In this document: piece after piece, positions 36,485 to 45,216 of the stretch
Numbering within the stretch: the stretch's first letter is position 1
Layout: every line of letters starts with the position of its first letter
Assembly: GCF_027214005.1 (NCBI RefSeq)
Contig: NZ_JAPWGY010000003.1
Coordinates: 496,001 to 560,000, forward strand
Source of the DNA: Kiloniella laminariae
GTDB taxonomy: Bacteria; Pseudomonadota; Alphaproteobacteria; Kiloniellales; Kiloniellaceae
Direction of reading: 5' to 3'
DNA length: 64,000 bases
The notes under the pieces: generated by a model
Databases searched by the model: none
What the model was told of the DNA's origin: nothing
The model's input: the letters and a program-made list of their open reading frames with translations, nothing else
Translations under genes and position numbers: made by a program

Positions 36485-38884
36485 TTACTTTTGCGAGAGA
36501 TGAGTGTAGTGGTGGATCAGTTCAATAAGTCTTTTGAAATCAACAGGCTTTGACAGATAGTCATCCATACCTGCTGCAAGGTAACTATCGCGGTCTCCCT
36601 GCATGGCGTTGGCCGTTACGGCGATGATCGGAACCCTTCCTTTCTCGCCTTCGAGGGTACGTATTTTTTGTGTTGCCTGTATACCATCCATATCGGGCAT
36701 CTGGATGTCCATCAGGATAACATCAGGGGTTTGTTGCTTTACGAATTGGAATGCTTCTTTGCCATTGATGACGACATCAATCCGATGCCCCTTTTTGGAG
36801 AGAAATTTTGTCAGGAGCATCTGGTTTATCTGATTATCTTCAGCAATGAGGATATGCAGTGAATCCGCACTGATGTTCTCGGATTGTAAAGGGGGAGATA
36901 TCGGAGTGGTGCTATCGTCGACGGTTTCCTCGACGAAAACCGGTGTTGGTTCAGAAGAAACTTCAGCTTCTCCGCCAGGTGCTTTGCCTATTTCCAAAGG
37001 TATTTTAAACCAGAACAGACTGCCTTCGTCCGGAGTACTTTCCAGGCCGACTTCTCCCCCCATCTGGTCACAGAGATGCTTGACGATGGATAGTCCGAGA
37101 CCCACCCCGCCGTGTTTGCGACTGGCAGACCCGTCGACCTGGGTAAAGCGTTCAAAAATTCTTCTTTGATCTTCTGCGGCTATGCCGATGCCGCTATCCT
37201 TGACGCAGCAATAAACCATCTGAGTGGTACCTTCGAGAGGCAAAGCGGCAGAAATAGTGACCTTGATTTGTCCCTTGTTTGTAAACTTGATCGCATTTGC
37301 GAGCAGATTGTACAGCATCTGTTTTAATCTGGTCGGGTCGCCCTGTAACCAGAGTGGCAGAGCAGGATCCAGCTCATTAACCAGCTTGAGCCCCTTTGCT
37401 GTCGCATGAGGAGATTTTGCTGTGATGACAGAATTGAGCAGCTCGGCGATATTGAAATCATGGTGCTGAAGTTCGCTGGTACCGGTTTCCAGTTTGGAAA
37501 TGTCGAGGATATCATTAATGAGAACCAGAAGGTGATCTGCTGACTTGCTGATTGATTGCAAGTATTCTTTTTGTTCCTGATCCAGATTGCTTTCCATCAG
37601 GAGACTGGTCATTCCAACCACGCCGTTCATCGGTGTTCTGATTTCATGGCTGACAGTGGCGAGGAATTCAGATTTGCTCTGGTTTGCTTTCTCCGCATCA
37701 AGCTTGGCTGCAAGGAGACGCTGTTCTGTTTTCTGCCGCTCCCTGATCTCTCTTTCTAACTGTCCATTGGTTTCCTGGAGCCATCGTGTCCGGTCGCGAA
37801 CCTTGTTTTCCAGCTCATTCTGATGTTCCCGAATTTCTTCCTCCATTGCATCAAAGCTCTGGAGTGCGAGTTGGAGTTCGTTGGAGTGTGAAGGCTTGCT
37901 GGTTCCGTCCGAGTGCTCGCGGCCATGCCCCAGGGAAGTGATCTTGTCGCGCAGGGTGGCCAGGGGCAAAACCACAATCCGGCGCAAGGTAATCACCACA
38001 AAAAACAAGGTGATGGCAAAAAAAGCGGCAATTAGCTGCAAGGCGGAACTGATGGCGAATTGCCCTTTAGCGAGGATATCCATCGGGTGGGGATGGACCA
38101 GTCGCATCAGGGAAACGCTGGTAACATCCCTGATATCGAAAAAGGAATAAAAAACTTCTTCATCCGCGGGGCTATAGAGAGCGACGTTGCCGGGATCAAT
38201 CGTTTCTGTGAAAAGATCCTCCGGGATGGGATGCTTCGGAGGCAGTGCTTCAGGGTCAGTTGATATTTTATGAAAAACGACATTGAGGTCTGCAGCAATT
38301 TTATCGAGGCGTTTCTGATCAAGAAAACGCCCTATGATCGCTATCCCGTTGGGCGGGCCGTCACCATTGCTTTTAAGAATTGGATAGGCCGCGAGTAACA
38401 TCGGCCCTTGCCGGGTCTGGATATAGCCAGAGATTGATTCATTTGCGATGACATTTTCTGGCGAGAAATGCCGGATGGTTTGATGAGTACTATATTTCAG
38501 GTCGAGGTCACTGTATCCTTCTTCTTCAATGTTCCGCCATCGACCCCAGACCAGCTCTCCGTCCATATTGATGAAGCCGAGCAGATCAATATCTGTAAAG
38601 ACCAGGGTTTCATCAGGTGCGCTGGAGTTGATGAAATTAACATCCCTGCTGTCCATATAGTTGTACGTGTCATCCCATATACCCCAGTCGCTGGAATAGA
38701 CCACCAGATGCGCCAGTTCATCATTGAGAGTGTTCAGGATCTGACGGGCACTCTGTATGGCATTGTCATGGTCGAGATTTTTGAACTGGGGAATAATGAC
38801 CTTATAGAGAATTCCTGCACTGAACAGGATCAGTGCGAGAAAAAGCACAGCCAACAACGAGCCGATTTTACTCTGGATTGTCAT
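36485..38884 (-). CDS. CHASE4-type hybrid sensor histidine kinase
   Basis: The kinase has about 799 residues. It begins with a span (LLAVLFLALILFSAGIL), then a periplasmic CHASE4-like domain (VVYSSDWGIWDDTYNYM, DINLLGF-type strand FTDIDLLGFINMDGELVWGRW), a second span near 325-345, and a HAMP/coiled coil. HisKA with SHEIRTPMNG (H413), HATPase_c with GVGLGLSIVKHL, and a C-terminal receiver (ILIAEDNQINQ, VILMDIQMPDMDG, SKPVDF) follow. The ATG at 38884 is preferred to the TTG at 38998 because of the GAGAGGAAAG ahead of it and the normal transmembrane start. It lies after the cox cluster's NifU-like gene, and the output partner is unknown. Confidence 0.88.
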   Translation of the reverse strand: MTIQSKIGSLLAVLFLALILFSAGILYKVIIPQFKNLDHDNAIQSARQILNTLNDELAHLVVYSSDWGIWDDTYNYMDSRDVNFINSSAPDETLVFTDIDLLGFINMDGELVWGRWRNIEEEGYSDLDLKYSTHQTIRHFSPENVIANESISGYIQTRQGPMLLAAYPILKSNGDGPPNGIAIIGRFLDQKRLDKIAADLNVVFHKISTDPEALPPKHPIPEDLFTETIDPGNVALYSPADEEVFYSFFDIRDVTSVSLMRLVHPHPMDILAKGQFAISSALQLIAAFFAITLFFVVITLRRIVVLPLATLRDKITSLGHGREHSDGTSKPSHSNELQLALQSFDAMEEEIREHQNELENKVRDRTRWLQETNGQLEREIRERQKTEQRLLAAKLDAEKANQSKSEFLATVSHEIRTPMNGVVGMTSLLMESNLDQEQKEYLQSISKSADHLLVLINDILDISKLETGTSELQHHDFNIAELLNSVITAKSPHATAKGLKLVNELDPALPLWLQGDPTRLKQMLYNLLANAIKFTNKGQIKVTISAALPLEGTTQMVYCCVKDSGIGIAAEDQRRIFERFTQVDGSASRKHGGVGLGLSIVKHLCDQMGGEVGLESTPDEGSLFWFKIPLEIGKAPGGEAEVSSEPTPVFVEETVDDSTTPISPPLQSENISADSLHILIAEDNQINQMLLTKFLSKKGHRIDVVINGKEAFQFVKQQTPDVILMDIQMPDMDGIQATQKIRTLEGEKGRVPIIAVTANAMQGDRDSYLAAGMDDYLSKPVDFKRLIELIHHYTHLSQK

Positions 38885-38981
38885 CTTGCTGCCGCTTTCC
38901 TCTCCCGGACTTTGCGCGTCATAGTGCGTCGTTACAGCGGAATTTTCAATGGTTGTCGTTACAAGCTGTACATCTTTTAGT

Positions 38982-39401
38982 TTAATTTTTCCTTTCAATT
39001 TTTTCGATTGCCTGAAAAGGAAGCAAAATGCAGCTGTGCCGGTTCTTGATCGGAACAGCTGGCTGGAACAGGGAAAATTTCTTCCAGGGAGCAGAAAAGG
39101 TAAGAACAGCCTGTTCTTTTAATTGCATTTTTAATTGCAGGTGCAGGTTTGTTATTGTCTCAAGATCTTTTCCAACGGCACAGGTGCGCAGTAACTCGGC
39201 GGAAGCCTTGCAAAGAGCACAGGACCGCGCTTTGTAGCCGAGTGCTGAAATGGTTCTCTGGTCCAGAGTCAGATCGAGTGTGATCCGGTCTCCACAAAGA
39301 GGATTGTCATGCAAGACCGAGATATCTGGATGTGCGAGAGGGCTGTCGCCAGCAGAAGCCAGTTTGAGAATTGACTTGTTGTAGAGAGCATCATCCTGCA
39401 T
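38982..39401 (-). CDS. NifU/SufU-like iron-sulfur scaffold protein at the end of the cox cluster
   Basis: The 139-residue protein has NPLCGDRITLDLTLD, GYKARSCALCKASAELLRTCAVGKD in parts, and thus three cysteines in the U-type scaffold arrangement. It likely provides or assists Fe-S cluster assembly. Its start overlaps the end of the MoeA/MobA-like gene by about 11 bases, so it belongs to the cox accessory operon. Its presence there suggests a scaffold dedicated to the coxS 2Fe-2S subunit or to sulfuration of the Mo cofactor, which is inference. Confidence 0.82.
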   Translation of the reverse strand: MQDDALYNKSILKLASAGDSPLAHPDISVLHDNPLCGDRITLDLTLDQRTISALGYKARSCALCKASAELLRTCAVGKDLETITNLHLQLKMQLKEQAVLTFSAPWKKFSLFQPAVPIKNRHSCILLPFQAIEKIERKN

Positions 39402-41076
39402 CGCCGGGATCCTCGCAGATTTTTGTCATGATTTTTCCCGTAAGTTTTTCTGTAAACTTTTCTCGTAAGTTCTTAAGGGCTTCGGGCGTATCAATATCTG
39501 AAAGTATGGCATCTGTGTCCATAGGGACCTCACGGATGTCACTGGCATAATTCCCCAGCAGGTGGCGGGCACCATTGTCCCCTTTTATGGTAATCATTTC
39601 CGGGATGAACTGGCGTGACCACAGAACCGGGTTGCCCCGTTTTCCGATAAAGGTGGGGATGCAGATGGCAGCACTGTTTTCTGGATCAAAGACACTGATC
39701 AGCTGGTTTATCTGGTCTTTACTGATCAGGGGCATGTCCCCGAGACAAACCAGTACGGCGTCACTATCCGCGGGGACAGCCTTGAGACCGGAGATCAGGG
39801 ACGTACTGAGCCCCTCTGCAAAGTCGGGGTTATGTACAAAATCCAACTTGTCATCAGCCAGTTCTGCCCGGATTTTTTCGGCATCATACCCTGTGACGAC
39901 GATGATGTTGTCAACTGTACTTTGTTCGAGGCTGTCCACGACCCATTGGACCATGGGTTTTCCCTGCCACAGTTGCAGGAGCTTGTTGAGCTTTCCCATG
40001 CGGCGGGATTGTCCACCCGCAAGGAGTAGCGCTGTGATCTTGTACGCGGGAAGAGAAGAAATGTCAGACAGGTTATTGCTTTGGGATATTCGTTCGCGGG
40101 GTTGGGGTCTGGTGACAATTTCAGACAAGAGACCACCACAGCCAAGGGAAGTTAAGTCGTTTGCTGTGACCTTTATATCGGCCAGACAGCGTTGCAATAT
40201 CCAGTCAAAACCATTGAGCTTGGGAGAACGGGCACAGCCGGGCAGACCGATCACCGGGACACCGCTGTGTTCCCCCAGAAGAAGAAGATTCCCAGGGTCA
40301 ACCGGCATGCCAAAATGCAGGATTTTTCCACCTGCTTTTTCCAGTCCGGCGGGTAGACTGTCACGTCGGTCAGTAATGGCTGAAGCACCAAAAACAAGTA
40401 TCAGATCGTGATCGCGGTTCCTGAGTTCCTGAATAGCAGAGGCTATAGCGTCGGTCTTGTGGTCTGTTATAAGACAGGTCTGTAAATCGTTGTCACAGCT
40501 CTGTAACCGTTGGGCAACCACCTGCCGGGTTTTCTCAAGAACGCTGTCCTTGCTCTGGGGCAGACGCGTGAGAATAAGGCCTATCTGTTTTTTTCTGAAG
40601 GGCGCAACGGATAGCCGGGCGGCCTGTCCCGCCAGCTCGACGGATCTAGCCGGGGCTGAGAGGGGAATGATCTTGGCTGTGGCAACCATCTGCCCGGGAT
40701 ATACCACGGTGAAGGGGGGAAGGGTTGCGATGGTGATGGCTTCATCAATTCCATTGAGCTGATTGACCTCATCCGGTTTGGCAATCAGCAGACCATGCAC
40801 TGCGCTATAGAGATTACAACGTCCGGTAAAAGCTTCTTTTACTGTGATGTTCTCCTGTGAGACTGCCCTGGCCAGTTGGGCCGCCGCGATATCCTCGTGC
40901 AGATCTCCTGCCTCCAGTCGCAGGGTTGTCACCTTGTGATGACCGGCACGGACAAGATTGTGCAGATCGGTTTCTGTCAGTTTGTGGCCTTTGCTTAACC
41001 GGCCCTCGGCGATTTTTATTGAATGAGAGAGATAGGTCCCAACTGCGGCTTTGGTCTCGATTTCGGCAAAAATCAC
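39391..41076 (-). CDS. Fusion of molybdopterin-binding (MoeA/MogA-like) and MobA-like nucleotidyltransferase domains
   Basis: The 561-residue two-domain protein has an N-terminal part of ~330 residues of the molybdopterin-binding type (DLHNLVRAGHHKVTTLRLE, GASAITDRRDSLPAGLEKAGG, VIGLPGCARSPKLNGFD). The C-terminal part of ~210 residues is an NTP-transferase (TALLLAGGQSRRMGKLNKLLQL, LVCLGDMPLISKDQI). The latter matches MocA enzymes that turn Mo-pterin into the cytosine dinucleotide form. CO dehydrogenase-type enzymes use molybdopterin cytosine dinucleotide, so its position in this cluster fits cofactor maturation. Start overlaps the preceding XdhC-type stop (ATGA). Confidence 0.85.
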   Translation of the reverse strand: MIFAEIETKAAVGTYLSHSIKIAEGRLSKGHKLTETDLHNLVRAGHHKVTTLRLEAGDLHEDIAAAQLARAVSQENITVKEAFTGRCNLYSAVHGLLIAKPDEVNQLNGIDEAITIATLPPFTVVYPGQMVATAKIIPLSAPARSVELAGQAARLSVAPFRKKQIGLILTRLPQSKDSVLEKTRQVVAQRLQSCDNDLQTCLITDHKTDAIASAIQELRNRDHDLILVFGASAITDRRDSLPAGLEKAGGKILHFGMPVDPGNLLLLGEHSGVPVIGLPGCARSPKLNGFDWILQRCLADIKVTANDLTSLGCGGLLSEIVTRPQPRERISQSNNLSDISSLPAYKITALLLAGGQSRRMGKLNKLLQLWQGKPMVQWVVDSLEQSTVDNIIVVTGYDAEKIRAELADDKLDFVHNPDFAEGLSTSLISGLKAVPADSDAVLVCLGDMPLISKDQINQLISVFDPENSAAICIPTFIGKRGNPVLWSRQFIPEMITIKGDNGARHLLGNYASDIREVPMDTDAILSDIDTPEALKNLREKFTEKLTGKIMTKICEDPGDAG

Positions 41077-41768
41077 TTTTCGTCTCCCTGGCGGAGCGCA
41101 GCGGTGATTGCTCCGAGAATGGAGAGGGCAATTTCAGCGGGGCTTTTCGCGCCGATATCCAGACCAACCGGCCCGTCTATCCGATCCAGTCCGGGAAGGT
41201 GTTTCAAGCGTTCCAGCCGTTTGGCATGAGTACGTCTACTGCCCAGGGCACCGATATAGAAAGCGGGTGAAGGCAGGGCTATTTCCAAAGCAGGGTCGTC
41301 CAGTTTGGGGTCGTGTGTCAGAATAACAACTGCCGTCCGGTGGTCGGGTTTCAGTTCGGCCAAAGCGTCGTCCGGCCAGTCATTGAGAATGGAGCAGTCA
41401 GGAAAACGCACCGCATTGCCAAAGGCGCGGCGTGGATCAATGACAGTCACGTCATAACCAGCCATCCGGGCCATAGGGACAAGAAACTGGGAGATATGGA
41501 CGGCGCCGACAATAATCAGCCTTAAGGGCGGGTTGTAAACCTGGATAAAGGTTTGTTCGCCGGGCTCTTCATGAATACCCGGGGCTTCATGAATAAAAGA
41601 AAGATCCTCGCGAACAGCAACCAGAATCTGGTCGAGCAGTGGATGTGCGGCCTGTGGGTCGAGAGGATAGAAAATCTCCTGACAACCTGTTTTCATATCG
41701 GTCAGCAGAACCATTGTCTGTTTGTCCTGTTGTGACCGAACCAGTTGATCGAGCGTGGATCTTTTCAT
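41073..41768 (-). CDS. XdhC/CoxF-like maturation protein, C-terminal type
   Basis: This 231-residue protein of the XdhC/CoxF family inserts or guards the sulfurated Mo cofactor. Visible features are the Rossmann segment RLIIVGAVHISQFLVPMARMAGY in parts, DPRRAFGNAVRFPD, and GALGSRRTHAKRLERL. The N-terminal family half sits on the separate gene next to it (41765-42127). Both neighbours overlap by four bases, so the cluster is one transcript. Confidence 0.87.
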   Translation of the reverse strand: MKRSTLDQLVRSQQDKQTMVLLTDMKTGCQEIFYPLDPQAAHPLLDQILVAVREDLSFIHEAPGIHEEPGEQTFIQVYNPPLRLIIVGAVHISQFLVPMARMAGYDVTVIDPRRAFGNAVRFPDCSILNDWPDDALAELKPDHRTAVVILTHDPKLDDPALEIALPSPAFYIGALGSRRTHAKRLERLKHLPGLDRIDGPVGLDIGAKSPAEIALSILGAITAALRQGDEK

Positions 41769-42127
41769 GGTTGTTCCAATCGCTCAACATAAACCCGGAT
41801 CGTTCCGCCGCAAGCCAGCCCAACGTCCCAGGCCTGTTCATCGCCAACCCCGAATTCAAGAGTTCGCGCTTTGCCGTCGATCATGATCTCTTGGGCTTCC
41901 AGAATGACGGCACCTTCGATGCAGCCACCACTGACTGACCCCAACATGGCCATTTCATCGTTAATGATCATCATACTACCGGGCGGGCGGGGCGAAGATC
42001 CCCATGTCTGAACCACTGTTGCCAACGCGACTTTCCGACCCTGATCCTGCCAGAGGGCTGCCGTCGAGAGCAGATCCGGGACAGAATCGTTTGATATCGT
42101 GGGAGTGGTTTTAAGTGAGGCCATCAT
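41765..42127 (-). CDS. XdhC/CoxI-like maturation protein, N-terminal type
   Basis: The 120-residue protein has the XdhC_CoxI N-terminal pattern: VALATVVQTWGSSPRPPGSMMIIND, GSVSGGCIEGAVILEA, and GLACGGTIRVYVE (all shown in parts). In many cox clusters the two halves of XdhC are encoded as separate coxF/coxI genes, as seen here. It overlaps its neighbours by four bases on each side. Confidence 0.87.
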   Translation of the reverse strand: MMASLKTTPTISNDSVPDLLSTAALWQDQGRKVALATVVQTWGSSPRPPGSMMIINDEMAMLGSVSGGCIEGAVILEAQEIMIDGKARTLEFGVGDEQAWDVGLACGGTIRVYVERLEQP

Positions 42128-43413
42128 CTGTTCCGGATTTGTGTTGTATCGATATTTGAGCTGAGGGAGATCTGTCTGAATTTCGGGAAGGTGTTTTTGT
42201 GTCTGGGACCGCTTTGCAAACTATCAACCAGGCTTTCCAGGCTGTTGATGTTATGGGCTGACCGGAACTGGTCAACGTGGGGTAACATCAGTTGTATGCC
42301 TTTGGCCCGGGGCTCAAATCCATCGAACCTGAGCAGGGGGTTAAGCCAGATCAGCTTGCGACAGGAGCGGTGCAGGCGATCCATTTCCAACGAAAGATCC
42401 TGATCGCTTTCGCGTTCCAGCCCATCCGTTATGAGCAGGACATTGGCGCCCTGCCCCAGCACGCGTCGGGACCAGGTTTTGTTGAAGTCATGCAGGGTTG
42501 CGGCAATCCTTGTTCCACCTGACCAGTCATCAACCTGTTTGCCTACGGCATCAAGGGCCTCATCCACATCTCTGTGGCGCATCTGTCGGGTGATGTTGTG
42601 CAGGCGCGTGCCAAAAACAAAGCTGTGTATCCTGTCCCGGGCGGAACTCAGTCCATGGATGAAATGGAGCAACATCCGGCTGTAGTGGCTCATGGAACCG
42701 GAGATATCGCAGAGAATTACCAGAGGTGATTTTTCCCTACGGCGGGCCTTCCGACGCAGAAGGATACTGTCACCCCCCAGCCGGAGACTCGTCTGCAGGC
42801 TTTTGCGGCCATCAATCATCCTGCCTTTGGTGTCGGGGATAAAGCGTCGGGTCAGGATATCTTCTGAGGGGAGTGTCAGTTTTCTCAGCAACTGCAAGGC
42901 CTGGCTTTGTTCCTGACTGGTCATCTGTTCAAAGTCACGATGACGCAGCACGTCTTCCTCCGAAACAGTCATTCTGGCGTCAAACTCGATCTCGGGTTCG
43001 TCATCCTCGTCATCACGCGGTGGGTGGGGCTGTTGTTCGGGGGCAAAGGCCTCACTTACCCGGCGCAGGGCCCGATCCTTTTCATCCTTCGGGGCATTTT
43101 CCAAAAAGGTGGTGGGCAGAAGCATCTGCATCGCCCGTTCCAGCAGTTCGGGGTTGCGCCAGAAAATATGAAAACACTGGTCAAAAATTTCCTGCTGGTC
43201 ATGACTGGTAATGAACAGACATCGCAGGGTCGCATAAAAATCATCACGCCGGGACAGTCCGCCGATTTTTATTGCATCAATTGCCTCGTGCACCCGGGAT
43301 GGGGAAACAGGTAATCCCGCTTTTCGAAGGGTGCGGGCAAAGTGGAGCAGATTTTCTGCGAGGTAGCCCGCTTTTGTGACCTGGGGTGAAAGAGAGGGAG
43401 AAGGGGAGCGCAT
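42124..43413 (-). CDS. coxE: CoxE, von Willebrand factor type A domain protein
   Basis: CoxE partners the CoxD ATPase in late maturation of the Mo-Cu or Mo active site of CO dehydrogenase. The 429-residue protein has a VWA domain with the metal-ion site LCDISGSMSHYSRM (D-x-S-x-S), GTRIAATLHDFNKTW, and LLITDGLERE. The N-terminal half (LHFARTLRKAGLPVSPSRVHEAI) is the CoxE-family start. It overlaps the coxI-like gene and follows coxD with three bases between. Confidence 0.9.
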   Translation of the reverse strand: MRSPSPSLSPQVTKAGYLAENLLHFARTLRKAGLPVSPSRVHEAIDAIKIGGLSRRDDFYATLRCLFITSHDQQEIFDQCFHIFWRNPELLERAMQMLLPTTFLENAPKDEKDRALRRVSEAFAPEQQPHPPRDDEDDEPEIEFDARMTVSEEDVLRHRDFEQMTSQEQSQALQLLRKLTLPSEDILTRRFIPDTKGRMIDGRKSLQTSLRLGGDSILLRRKARRREKSPLVILCDISGSMSHYSRMLLHFIHGLSSARDRIHSFVFGTRLHNITRQMRHRDVDEALDAVGKQVDDWSGGTRIAATLHDFNKTWSRRVLGQGANVLLITDGLERESDQDLSLEMDRLHRSCRKLIWLNPLLRFDGFEPRAKGIQLMLPHVDQFRSAHNINSLESLVDSLQSGPRHKNTFPKFRQISLSSNIDTTQIRNR

Positions 43414-43416
43414 GGT

Positions 43417-44352
43417 TCAGGTTCCGGTCAGAGCCATCTCGCTTTCGACCCGTTTCAAGATCCGGGCGGCTTCGGTTCCCTGTATTCTGGCAATGTCATC
43501 CTGATACTTCAGCAAAACCCCGAGCGTGTCGGTCACAGATTCCGGGGCGAGTGAAACACAGTCGAGCTGGGTGAGCGCCTGGGTCCAGTCGATGGTCTCG
43601 GCGATACCAGGCTGTTTGAAAATATCCGGATTTCGGCGAAGCTCCTGAATAAAAAGGACAACTTGTTGACTGAGCTGTTCGGCAGCTTCCGGAGCCTTTA
43701 TTTTGAGGATGGAGAGCTCCCGCGCGGCATCAGGATAATCGACCCAGTGATAAAGGCAGCGCCGTTTCAAGGCATCGTGAATTTCCCGGGTCCGGTTCGA
43801 GGTAATGATAACAATCGGCGGCTCGCTTGCCTTGATCGTACCGAGTTCGGGGATGGTAACCTGATAATCGGACAGAATTTCCAGTAGATAGGCTTCGAAA
43901 GCTTCGTCGGCGCGATCAAGTTCATCGATCAACAGAACCGGACTTTGTCCGGGCTGGCCTTCGAGGGCTTCGAGCAAGGGGCGTTTGATCAGAAATTCCG
44001 GTCTGAAGATATCCTGGGTCAGGGCTTTTCGATCGGTTTGCCCACTTGCTTCGGCAATGCGGATCTCGACCATCTGGCGCGGATAGTTCCATTCGTAAAC
44101 AGCAGAACTGATGTCCAGGCCTTCATAACACTGCAGGCGGATCAGGGGACGATCCAGCGTTGTCGAAAGAACCTTGGCGATTTCGGTTTTCCCGACACCG
44201 GCTTCGCCTTCGAGAAACAGCGGACGTTGCATTTTCAGAGCTAGAAACAATACCGTCGCCAGAGATCTGTCGGCGACATAGCGCCCTTCGCTAAGCTGTT
44301 GGAAGGTTTCATCAACGGATGCTGGAAGCGTGCTCCGGGAGAGGTCTGGCAT
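43417..44352 (-). CDS. coxD: CoxD, MoxR-type AAA+ ATPase
   Basis: The 311-residue MoxR-family ATPase has Walker A LFLEGEAGVGKTEIAKVL, the second block RPLIRLQCYEGLDISSAVYEW in parts, Walker B LLIDELDRADEAFEAY, sensor 1 IITSNRTREIHDAL, and a lid domain. In characterised CO dehydrogenase systems CoxD acts on the Mo centre with CoxE. It begins 20 bases beyond the T tract of the terminator that separates it from coxM. Confidence 0.92.
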   Translation of the reverse strand: MPDLSRSTLPASVDETFQQLSEGRYVADRSLATVLFLALKMQRPLFLEGEAGVGKTEIAKVLSTTLDRPLIRLQCYEGLDISSAVYEWNYPRQMVEIRIAEASGQTDRKALTQDIFRPEFLIKRPLLEALEGQPGQSPVLLIDELDRADEAFEAYLLEILSDYQVTIPELGTIKASEPPIVIITSNRTREIHDALKRRCLYHWVDYPDAARELSILKIKAPEAAEQLSQQVVLFIQELRRNPDIFKQPGIAETIDWTQALTQLDCVSLAPESVTDTLGVLLKYQDDIARIQGTEAARILKRVESEMALTGT

Positions 44353-44372
44353 CGTGGTACTCCTGCCTGAAC

Positions 44373-44412
44373 AAAAAAGAAAACCGCTTTCTGTGCAAAC
44401 ACAGAAAGCGGT
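44373..44412 (-). terminator. Intrinsic terminator between coxM and coxD
   Basis: ACCGCTTTCTGTG and CACAGAAAGCGGT form a perfect 13-base stem around a four-base loop, followed on the minus strand by TTTTCTTTTTT. It begins 10 bases after the coxM stop and ends 20 bases before the coxD start. It should cut most messages after the structural genes and let some pass to the accessory genes. Confidence 0.9.
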
Positions 44413-44421
44413 ACAGGCAAC

Positions 44422-45201
44422 CTAGCCGCCGATCTGGGCGACAGCTCGTTTGGTCAGGACTTTAATCAGATTGGCCCGGTATTCGGCCGAGGCGTGAAGA
44501 TCGTTATTCAGGCCTGTAGCGGAAACGGTGACGGTATCGACGGATTGAGCCGAGAAGTTACTCGTCAGGGCCGTTTCCAGATCCTTGTGGCGGAACACAC
44601 AAGGCCCGGCCCCTGTGACTGCGACCCGGACGCCACCCCCGGTTTTTGCTACAAATACACCAACGATGGCATAGCGGGATGCCGGGTTGTCAAACTTGAC
44701 ATAGGCAGCGGCCTGAGGGCGGGGGAAGGTCACATTGATAATGATCTCGTTTTCTTCGAGAGCGGTCTCGAACAGATCAACAAAGAAGTCATCCGCAGCG
44801 ATAACCCGTTTGTTTGTCGTGATCTGGGCATTGAGGCCAAGCACCGCAGCAGGGTAATCCGCAGCGGGGTCGTTGTTGGCAACCGAACCGCCGATGGTTC
44901 CCCGGTTGCGTACCTGTGGATCACCAATGCCTGCTGCCAGACAGGCAAGAGCAGGGATATCGGCTTTGCTGGCAACCTCGGCGTGGGTTGTCATGGCCCC
45001 GATGGCGAGCTTGTCATCATCGGGGCAGACCCCCCTGAGGGTTTCTATTGCGCCAAGATCAACCAGCATCTCGGGTTGAGCCAGGCGTTGTTTCATTGTG
45101 GGGAGCAGGGTCTGCCCACCGGCGAGTAGCTTGCAGTCCTCCTTGAGGAGGGCAACGGCTTCGTCCAGAGTTGCTGGACGCTGGTATTCAAAATGATACA
45201 T
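44422..45201 (-). CDS. coxM: CO dehydrogenase-type medium (FAD) subunit
   Basis: The 259-residue FAD-binding subunit passes electrons from the 2Fe-2S clusters to the quinone pool or a soluble acceptor. [39 protein letters not shown] in parts, and [17 protein letters not shown] are the CoxM/XDHB blocks. AGGGAGGAACAG precedes the ATG at 45201, an excellent ribosome binding site. It follows coxL with 15 bases between. Confidence 0.93.
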   Translation of the reverse strand: MYHFEYQRPATLDEAVALLKEDCKLLAGGQTLLPTMKQRLAQPEMLVDLGAIETLRGVCPDDDKLAIGAMTTHAEVASKADIPALACLAAGIGDPQVRNRGTIGGSVANNDPAADYPAAVLGLNAQITTNKRVIAADDFFVDLFETALEENEIIINVTFPRPQAAAYVKFDNPASRYAIVGVFVAKTGGGVRVAVTGAGPCVFRHKDLETALTSNFSAQSVDTVTVSATGLNNDLHASAEYRANLIKVLTKRAVAQIGG

Positions 45202-45216
45202 TTGCTGTTCCTCCCT

